Shown piece after piece: positions 55,141 to 64,000 of a DNA stretch of 64,000 nt; the first letter of the stretch is position 1; every line of letters begins with the position of its first letter. The stretch covers positions 27,202,669 through 27,266,668 of the forward strand of contig OZ012697.1 in assembly GCA_963942565.1 (NCBI GenBank). Direction: 5' to 3'. Below the pieces are notes generated by a model, which worked only from the letters and a program-made list of their open reading frames with translations, did no database searches and was not told where the DNA came from. Origin of the DNA: Maea johnstoni. Taxonomy: Eukaryota > Annelida > Polychaeta > Spionida > Magelonidae. The translations under genes and the position numbers were made by a program.

Positions 55141-55748
55141 TCACCGTACGTAGTGTTTTGTTAAAAAGGTAGCTAAGAAAAATCCTGCTACAATTTTTAA
55201 AAGATATACGTTTTTGTACTAATAATAATAACCAGTGGACCTAGTATATAGTCAAGTTATGAATACAACAGTAGTATAGCAGTTTTGCTACTTTCAAACA
55301 AATGACTACATAGGCCTTTTTCTTTTTCTGTTTTTTGGGTTCCATATTTTCGTTTGTATACTCACTCCTAATTTTGTATTTTGGTTTACTCTATAGTAAA
55401 ACCTATATGCTTTTGTATGGGGAGAACTCTTTTGTATTCAGAGGTAATCTAGAATGATGTATTCTGTACAGAAACCTCAATTTGTAAGCACTCTTTCCCA
55501 AGAAGATACTTTTAATTCTTCTTTAGTTCTCTCACAATCTATTTATAGTTTCATTGTATGTTTTATGCCAAATACTATGTTTTGGAAAGTAATCTTTCCC
55601 TTTTTTCGCCTTTTCTAAGGCTAAAAGTATATTTGTATTACCGTTATTTTGTACAATTGAGTACAGTCAATAAAACATACAATACAATACAATGTAATAA
55701 TAATAATAATAATAATAATGACAATAAAAACAATAAAGCATATCTTAC

Positions 55749-55929
55749 TTGTATAATTGACGCTTTCACTCCTGTTCTCGTCGGTCACGTGGGTAGTCAC
55801 GTGGACGAGCACGTGACCTGATGGAGGGTGAGGGGAAGGTCTGCCACCAGGCGGCGCTGTGGTGTTGGGAGGAGTTACCCCTGAACCCTCCTCCAGCGAG
55901 ATGTTAGACATGGCCGACACAGCCAGCTC
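55749..55929 (-). CDS. isolated candidate exon of an unidentified - strand gene
   Basis: A pyrimidine-rich acceptor (tttcttttccag) opens 181 bp of open frame ending at a near-consensus donor (ACAAG|gtaaga). The peptide includes ELAVSAMSNISLEEGSGVTP, then a Pro-rich stretch and HVLVHVTTHVTDENRSESVN. No partner exon is seen between here and the transporter. The missing part may lie outside the window or have been displaced by the LINE. The segment is GC-rich compared with its surroundings, and three CACGTG motifs lie within it. No family recognised. Confidence 0.4.
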
Positions 55930-56046
55930 CTGGAAAAGAAATGTATGTACATGTATTGACTGTACTCTGATAATTACAAAAATCATACTCCATTTATTGA
56001 TGAGAGGATACATAAATATAGTATAAAACAAATGTGAAAAATTAAT

Positions 56047-56875
<829 letters not shown>

Positions 56876-56879
56876 TGTT

Positions 56880-57703
<824 letters not shown>

Positions 57704-57934
57704 TATTATACATGTGAGCGTGTGCCTAGTTTCTAGCCTTTCATCATGCTTGAAGAGTGAAGGGAAAACAAGGGAAGAGTTCAAATTGAGGACAGATCAT
57801 GCCGCCGTTGGTGGATATGTGATATGTGCGTGAAAACTTGTCATCAGACGCTTTTGCGAAGCCTAGTCCAAAGTGCGACATGGTGTGTCATCGTTACTCG
57901 AAAAATAACACAAAAACAGAAGTGGCATGTCCTA

Positions 57935-57935
<1 letters not shown>

Positions 57936-57996
<61 letters not shown>

Positions 57997-58047
57997 ATAG
58001 TAGTAGTCTGGTAGTAGTAGTAGCAGCAGCAGTAGTAGTAGTAGTAC

Positions 58048-58093
<46 letters not shown>

Positions 58094-58113
58094 AGTAGTA
58101 GTCTAGTAATAGT

Positions 58114-58148
<35 letters not shown>

Positions 58149-58178
58149 TAGCAGTAGTAGTAGTATGGTAGCTGTAGT

Positions 58179-58210
<32 letters not shown>

Positions 58211-58252
58211 TAGTAGTATAGCAGTAGCTGTAGTAGTAGTAGCAGCAGCAGC

Positions 58253-58283
<31 letters not shown>

Positions 58284-58411
58284 TGGTAGCTGTAGTAGCA
58301 GAAGCAGCAGCAGCAGTAGTAGTAGTAGTAGTAGTAGTAGTATAGCAGTAGCTGTAGTAGTAGTAGCAGCAGCAGCAGTAGTAGTAGTAGTAGTAATAGT
58401 CTTGTAATAGT

Positions 58412-58443
<32 letters not shown>

Positions 58444-58479
58444 TAGTAGTATAGCAGTAGCTGTAGTAGTAGCAGCAGC

Positions 58480-58513
<34 letters not shown>

Positions 58514-58532
58514 ATAGTCTTGTAATAGTAGT

Positions 58533-58582
<50 letters not shown>

Positions 58583-58586
58583 CAGT
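57936..58586. repeat. (GTA)n / (GCA)n trinucleotide array with higher-order pattern
   Basis: About 650 bp of gta repeats is punctuated by gca clusters and gtagctgtagtag or tctagtaatag links that recur roughly every 60-120 bp. Tyr-, Leu- and Ala-run frames on the - strand are artefacts. Confidence 0.95.
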
Positions 58587-58919
58587 TCGAGCACAAACTT
58601 TGGTACACTGCTGTGGTTTACTATATGCTGTCTATTGACACGCACCACCGTTAGAGATATTAGAATTAAAAATTCAGCAAGCACACTCATATTTATAGCG
58701 TGAAACAAGCCCTGAAACTAGCCATATCCGTATCATACATTGTTTTACAGTATTATCATGCCTTTATTTTTATTGAGATCGGTTGTTAGATGCCTATTTG
58801 GCGCAATTTCAAACCGGAGTTTATTTGACTACTGTATATGGACCATAAACATTTGTCCACAGACTATCTGTTAAAGCGCTTCTGGACATCAACGTTGGAA
58901 AGGGCGCTATATCAAATAT

Positions 58920-59199
58920 CAATTATTATTATTATTATAATTATTATTATTATGATTATTATCACTATTATTATTATTGTTATCGTTATTATTTTTAGTA
59001 GTAGCAGTATTACTATTATTATTATTATTATAATAATGATCATTATTACTATTATTATTTTCATTATTATTGTTATTACTATTATTATTACTAATTATTA
59101 TTATTATTATTAATATTATTATTATTATCATTATTATTATTATTATTATTATTGTTATAATTATTATTATTATTTTCATTATCATTATTATTATTATTA

Positions 59200-59239
<40 letters not shown>

Positions 59240-59259
59240 CATTATTATTATTATCATTT

Positions 59260-59306
<47 letters not shown>

Positions 59307-59350
59307 GTTATTATTATTATCATTATTATCATTATTATATCATCATCATC
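58920..59350. repeat. (ATT)n microsatellite with ATC/ATG interruptions
   Basis: About 430 bp of att repeats changes to atc near 59340. Ile- and Asn-run frames are artefacts. Confidence 0.95.
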
Positions 59351-59606
59351 ATCATTGTCATCGTCATCAGCAGCATGATGAGCAGAAATGATGCAGGTAG
59401 TGGTCTTGTGACTGTTATGTACCTGACAGAGGATTGTGTAACAGAACACCTGTACAAGATGTTGATGTATCTATACTGTAGGCGTCTGGTTAATAGCATT
59501 ATACATATGAATGTTATGTAGCCTGCATGAAAAGATACGTGCATTCTGAGGTATGGTATATACACGTGACGTGTTCTGCCCTCAGTCGACATATTTCACA
59601 GACAGA

Positions 59607-59621
59607 GAGAGAGAGAGAGAG
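59607..59621. repeat. (GA)n short tract
   Basis: About seven GA dinucleotides shortly before the satellite. Confidence 0.8.
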
Positions 59622-59724
59622 CTATCTCTGGACATTGTCTGTGCGGTAGTCTAAAATCAAGAACTGTACAGTAGGAATTATTATTATAGGAATAAATAAT
59701 AATTTGATGTTATAATATATAAGT

Positions 59725-62700
59725 TTATCCAGTCACTGACAACTGTGTCGCACGCTTATCATGGCAGCTACTAGTACAGGCAGTCACTGACAACTGTGTC
59801 ACACGCCTGTGGTGGCAACGACTAGTACAGCCAGTCACTGGCAACTGCGTCACACGCCTGTGGTGGCAGCCACTAGTACAGCCAGTCACTGACAACTGTG
59901 TCACACGCCTGTGGTGGCAGCCACTAGTACAGCCAGTCACTGACAACTGTGTCACACGCCTGTGGTGGCAGCCACTAGTACAGCCAGTCACTGGCAACTG
60001 CGTCACACGCCTGTGGTGGCAGCCACTAGTACAGCCAGTCACTGGCAACTGTGTCACACGCCTGTGGTGGCAGCCACTAGTACAGCCAGTCACTGGCAAC
60101 TGTGTCACACGCCTGTGGTGGCAGCTACTAGTACAGCCAGTCACTGGCAACTGTGTCACACGCCTGTGGTGGCAGCCACTAGTACAGCCAGTCACTGACA
60201 ACTGTGTCACACGCCTGTGGTGGCAGCCACTAGTACAGCCAGTCACTGGCAACTGTGTCACACGCCTGTGGTGGCAGCCACTAGTACAGCCAGTCACTGG
60301 CAACTGTGTCACACGCCTGTGGTGGCAGCTACTAGTACAGCCAGTCACTGGCAACTGTGTCACACGCCTGTGGTGGCAGCCACTAGTACAGCCAGTCACT
60401 GACAACTGTGTCACACGCCTGTGGTGGCAGCCACTAGTACAGCCAGTCACTGACAACTGTGTCACACAATTATGGTGACATACACTGGTACAGCCAGTCA
60501 CTGGCAACTGTGTCGCACGCTTATCATGGCAGCTACTAGTACAGCCAGTCACTGACAACTGTGTCACACAATTATGGTGACATACACTAGTACAGCCAGT
60601 CACTGACAACTGTGTCACACGCCTGTGGTGGCAGCCACTAGTACAGCCAGTCACTGGCAACTGTGTCACACGCCTGTGGTGGCAGCCACTAGTACAGCCA
60701 GTCACTGGCAACTGCGTCACACGCCTGTGGTGGCAGCCACTAGTACAGGCAGTCACTGACAACTGTGTCACACAATTGTGGTGACATACACTGGTACAGC
60801 CAGTCACTGGCAACTGTGTCGCACGCTTATCATGGCAGCTACTAGTACAGCCAGTCACTGACAACTGTGTCACACAATTATGGTGACATACACTAGTACA
60901 GCCAGTCACTGACAACTGTGTCACACGCCTGTGGTGGCAGCCACTAGTACAGCCAGTCACTGGCAACTGTGTCACACGCCTGTGGTGGCAGCCACTAGTA
61001 CAGCCAGTCACTGGCAACTGCGTCACACGCCTGTGGTGGCAGCCACTAGTACAGGCAGTCACTGACAACTGTGTCACACAATTGTGGTGACATACACTGG
61101 TACAGCGAGTCACTGGCAACTGTGTCGCACGCTTATCATGGCAGCTACTAGTACAGCCAGTCACTGACAACTGTGTCACACAATTATGGTGACATACACT
61201 AGTACAGCCAGTCACTGACAACTGTGTCACACGCCTGTGGTGGCAGCCACTAGTACAGCCAGTCACTGACAACTGTGTCACACGCCTGTGGTGGCAGCCA
61301 CTAGTACAGCCAGTCACTGGCAACTGCGTCACACGCCTGTGGTGGCAGCCACTAGTACAGGCAGTCACTGACAACTGTGTCACACAATTGTGGTGACATA
61401 CACTGGTACAGCCAGTCACTGGCAACTGTGTCGCACGCTTATCATGGCAGCTACTAGTACAGCCAGTCACTGACAACTGTGTCACACAATTATGGTGACA
61501 TACACTAGTACAGCCAGTCACTGACAACTGTGTCACACGCCTGTGGTGGCAGCCACTAGTACAGCCAGTCACTGGCAACAGTGTCACACGCCTGTGGTGG
61601 CAGCCACTGGTACAGCCAGTCACTGGCAACTGTGTCACACGCCTGTGGTGGCAGCCACTGGTACAGCCAGTCACTGGCAACTGTGTCACACGCCTGTGGT
61701 GGCAGCCACTAGTACAGCCAGTCACTGGCAACTGTGTCACACGCCTGTGGTGGCAGCCACTAGTACAGCCAGTCACTGGCAACTGCGTCACACGCCTGTG
61801 GTGGCAGCCACTAGTACAGGCAGTCACTGACAACTGTGTCACACAATTGTGGTGACATACACTGGTACAGCCAGTCACTGGGAACTGTGTCACACGCCTG
61901 TGGTGGCAGCCACTAGTACAGCCAGTCACTGGCAACTGCGTCACACGCCTGTGGTGGCAGCCACTAGTACAGCCAGTCACTGACAACTGTGTCACACGCC
62001 TGTGGTGGCAGCCACTAGTACAGCCAGTCACTGGCAACAGTGTCACACGCCTGTGGTGGCAGCCACTGGTACAGCCAGTCACTGGCAACAGTGTCACACG
62101 CCTGTGGTGGCAGCCACTAGTACAGCCAGTCACTGGCAACTGTGTCACACGCCTGTGGTGGCAGCCACTAGTACAGCCAGTCACTGGCAACTGCGTCACA
62201 CGCCTGTGGTGGCAGCCACTAGTACAGGCAGTCACTGACAACTGTGTCACACAATTGTGGTGACATACACTGGTACAGCCAGTCACTGGGAACTGTGTCA
62301 CACGCCTGTGGTGGCAGCCACTAGTACAGCCAGTCACTGGCAACTGCGTCACACGCCTGTGGTGGCAGCCACTAGTACAGCCAGTCACTGACAACTGTGT
62401 CACACGCCTGTGGTGGCAGCCACTAGTACAGCCAGTCACTGACAACTGTGTCACACAATTGTGGTGACATACACTGGTACAGCCAGTCACTGGGAACTGT
62501 GTCACACGCCTATGGTGGCAGCCACTAGTACAGGCAGTCACTAACAACTGTGTCACACAATTGTGGTGACATACACTGGTACAGCCAGTCACTGGGAACT
62601 GTGTCACACGCCTGTGGTGGCAGCCACTAGTACAGCCAGTCACTGACAACTGTGTCACACAATTGTGGTGACATACACTGGTACAGCCAGTCACTGACAA

Positions 62701-63552
62701 CTGTGTCACACGCCTGTGGTGGCAGCCACTAGTACAGCCAGTCACTGGCAACTGTGTCACACGCCTGTGGTGGCAGCCACTAGTACAGCCAGTCACTGGC
62801 AACTGTGTCACACAATTGTGGTGACATACACTGGTACAGCCAGTCACTGACAACTGTGTCACACGCCTGTGGTGGCAGCCACTAGTACAGCCAGTCACTG
62901 ACAACTGTGTCACACAATTGTGGTGACATACACTGGTACAGCCAGTCACTGGGAACTGTGTCACACGCCTATGGTGGCAGCCACTAGTACAGGCAGTCAC
63001 TAACAACTGTGTCACACAATTGTGGTGACATACACTGGTACAGCCAGTCACTGGGAACTGTGTCACACGCCTGTGGTGGCAGCCACTAGTACAGCCAGTC
63101 ACTGACAACTGTGTCACACAATTGTGGTGACATACACTGGTACAGCCAGTCACTGACAACTGTGTCACACGCCTGTGGTGGCAGCCACTAGTACAGCCAG
63201 TCACTGGCAACTGTGTCACACGCCTGTGGTGGCAGCCACTAGTACAGCCAGTCACTGGCAACTGTGTCACACAATTGTGGTGACATACACTGGTACAGCC
63301 AGTCACTGACAACGGTGTCACACGCCTGTGGTGGCAGCCACTAGTACAGCCAGTCACTGGCAATAGTGTCACACGCCTGCGGTGGCAGCCACTAGTACAG
63401 CCAGTCTCTGACAACTTTGTCACACGCCTCTGGTGGCAGCCACTAGTACAGCCAGGCACTGGGAACTGTGTCACATGCTTGCTGTGATAACCAGTCACGG
63501 GCAACTGTGGCATACGTTTGTGATAGCAGCAAGTCACTGGCAACCTTGTCAC
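59725..63552 (-). CDS. 1275-codon open frame across the satellite
   Basis: On the - strand the 51-bp unit reads as 17 residues, CTSGCHHRRVTQLPVTG, repeated about 75 times with variants CTSVCHHNC and CTSSCHDKRA. No stop interrupts it. It has an ATG at 63552 but no signal peptide, domain or splice context that I can see. Because 51 is a multiple of three and the unit lacks a stop in this frame, homogenisation alone can keep it open. I consider translation unlikely but not excluded. Confidence 0.15.
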   Translation of the reverse strand: MTRLPVTCCYHKRMPQLPVTGYHSKHVTQFPVPGCTSGCHQRRVTKLSETGCTSGCHRRRVTLLPVTGCTSGCHHRRVTPLSVTGCTSVCHHNCVTQLPVTGCTSGCHHRRVTQLPVTGCTSGCHHRRVTQLSVTGCTSVCHHNCVTQLSVTGCTSGCHHRRVTQFPVTGCTSVCHHNCVTQLLVTACTSGCHHRRVTQFPVTGCTSVCHHNCVTQLSVTGCTSGCHHRRVTQLSVTGCTSVCHHNCVTQLPVTGCTSGCHHRRVTQLPVTGCTSGCHHRRVTQLSVTGCTSVCHHNCVTQLSVTGCTSGCHHRRVTQFPVTGCTSVCHHNCVTQLLVTACTSGCHHRRVTQFPVTGCTSVCHHNCVTQLSVTGCTSGCHHRRVTQLSVTGCTSGCHHRRVTQLPVTGCTSGCHHRRVTQFPVTGCTSVCHHNCVTQLSVTACTSGCHHRRVTQLPVTGCTSGCHHRRVTQLPVTGCTSGCHHRRVTLLPVTGCTSGCHHRRVTLLPVTGCTSGCHHRRVTQLSVTGCTSGCHHRRVTQLPVTGCTSGCHHRRVTQFPVTGCTSVCHHNCVTQLSVTACTSGCHHRRVTQLPVTGCTSGCHHRRVTQLPVTGCTSGCHHRRVTQLPVTGCTSGCHHRRVTQLPVTGCTSGCHHRRVTLLPVTGCTSGCHHRRVTQLSVTGCTSVCHHNCVTQLSVTGCTSSCHDKRATQLPVTGCTSVCHHNCVTQLSVTACTSGCHHRRVTQLPVTGCTSGCHHRRVTQLSVTGCTSGCHHRRVTQLSVTGCTSVCHHNCVTQLSVTGCTSSCHDKRATQLPVTRCTSVCHHNCVTQLSVTACTSGCHHRRVTQLPVTGCTSGCHHRRVTQLPVTGCTSGCHHRRVTQLSVTGCTSVCHHNCVTQLSVTGCTSSCHDKRATQLPVTGCTSVCHHNCVTQLSVTACTSGCHHRRVTQLPVTGCTSGCHHRRVTQLPVTGCTSGCHHRRVTQLSVTGCTSVCHHNCVTQLSVTGCTSSCHDKRATQLPVTGCTSVCHHNCVTQLSVTGCTSGCHHRRVTQLSVTGCTSGCHHRRVTQLPVTGCTSSCHHRRVTQLPVTGCTSGCHHRRVTQLPVTGCTSGCHHRRVTQLSVTGCTSGCHHRRVTQLPVTGCTSSCHHRRVTQLPVTGCTSGCHHRRVTQLPVTGCTSGCHHRRVTQLPVTGCTSGCHHRRVTQLSVTGCTSGCHHRRVTQLSVTGCTSGCHHRRVTQLPVTGCTSRCHHRRVTQLSVTACTSSCHDKRATQLSVTG

Positions 63553-63700
63553 ACACTAGTCATGGCTGCCAGTCACTGGCAACCTTGTCACACACTAGTA
63601 ATGGCTGCCAGTCACTGGCAAATGTCTTATACGTTTATGGTGGCGCCCACTAGTGCAGCCAGTCACTGACAACTGTGTCACACGCTTGTGGGGAAGCTAC
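59735..63700 (-). repeat. 51-bp satellite, about 75 units, with higher-order repeats
   Basis: The basic unit is agccagtcactggcaactgt, gtcacacgcctgtggtggca, gccactagtac. Variant unit types carry acaattgtggtgacatacac or cttatcatggcagctac. Blocks recur at 306 bp (6 units; aggcagtc at 60747, 61053, 61359), 408 bp (8 units; 61818 and 62226) and 459 bp (9 units; about 62461 and 62920). Units above about 63470 are diverged and of irregular length, the usual edge decay of a satellite. Confidence 0.97.
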
Positions 63701-63822
63701 AAGCGTGTGTACCAGTGGCTGCACCACAGGCGTGTGAAAGTATTACCAGTGACCTATGGCTAGCCAGGGTTTGACTATTTCTATTTTGGTTGCAGCCTCC
63801 TTTACTGGCTTCTCAGGATTTA

Positions 63823-64000
63823 TTCTTATGCTGGTGGTGGCCAATACAAACTGATGCAGAGAAACTAAAAAATGACTGAAACCCTGACACATGGATACTC
63901 GTCTGAATGCTCTCACTGAGAGCTATCCACTGAATACCAACATGACAGGGTTTAGATGTTTTCGACGAAACATCTTTGGACGAACGTATATAGCCTGAGC
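63823..64000. mobile_element. piggyBac-type MITE (CCCTTACACTGCTG family), partial copy 3
   Basis: gctggtggtggccaatacaa, actgatgca, aaaaatgactgaaaccc and the end gacgaacgtatatagcctgagc follow the order of 32411-32623. The window ends before the right terminus, and the left TTAA is not preserved. Confidence 0.65.

Larger units (their letters stand above)
48918..55700 (+). mobile_element. APE-type LINE with an extra membrane-protein ORF
   Basis: A non-LTR element with, in order, ORF1 (to 50331), a membrane-protein ORF (50331-51539), ORF2 with endonuclease and reverse transcriptase (51539-54754) and a zinc-knuckle frame (54754-55140). A 3' UTR follows, with AATAAA at about 55669 and a tail of aatac/aat repeats. 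It starts inside a MITE and lacks an obvious ORF1 start codon, as in 5'-truncated LINE copies. Apart from that it looks close to whole and therefore young. Clade not determined; ORF2 motifs place it broadly with the CR1/L2/Jockey-type elements. Confidence 0.85.

Noticed and set aside
48918-55700. LTR retroelement or retrovirus, because of the membrane-protein ORF
   Set aside because: No LTRs, protease or integrase. The endonuclease is APE-type upstream of the RT, and the 3' end is a short A-rich repeat, all of which are LINE features.
59735-63700. CRISPR-like regularly spaced repeat
   Set aside because: The 51-bp units are contiguous with no unique spacers, and the genome is eukaryotic. It is a satellite.

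Overview
The window is animal nuclear DNA. It has spliced genes, an AT-rich background, many non-autonomous DNA transposons with intact target-site duplications (TSDs), LINEs, microsatellites and several minisatellite arrays. A near full-length LRRC23 orthologue and this mix of repeats suggest a marine invertebrate deuterostome, most likely a lancelet (Branchiostoma). The species call is an inference.

Two host genes can be reconstructed exon by exon. On the + strand, LRRC23 (a radial-spoke leucine-rich-repeat protein of cilia and sperm flagella) runs from 469 to 39899 in eight coding exons whose splice phases all agree. A 14-bp site matching the RFX X-box consensus lies about 100 bp upstream of its start codon. 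Its fifth intron (9432-34444, 25 kb) is almost entirely tandem repeats and MITEs. A second possible terminal exon lies at 38272-38328. On the - strand, converging on LRRC23, is a three-exon, 12-helix MFS transporter of nodulin-like type (48062 down to 41819). In its second intron the 3' half of exon 2, with its splice donor, is copied 14 more times.

Right of the transporter is a LINE of about 6.8 kb (about 48918-55700), inserted into an older MITE. Besides an ORF1 and an endonuclease/reverse-transcriptase ORF2, it carries a 402-codon ORF for a predicted single-pass membrane protein between them. Consecutive ORFs overlap by the single base of TAATG or TGATG stop-start junctions. This is the most unusual object in the window.

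The right-hand 9 kb is simple sequence: (TA)n, (TATC)n, (GTA/GCA)n and (ATT)n tracts, then a 51-bp satellite of about 75 units (59735-63700) with higher-order structure. One frame of that satellite stays open for 1275 codons. A lone exon-like segment on the - strand (55749-55929) may belong to an unidentified gene.

Intergenic and intronic DNA is dominated by TIR elements: hAT-type with 8-bp TSDs, piggyBac-type with TTAA, and others. Several appear as repeated families within the window.
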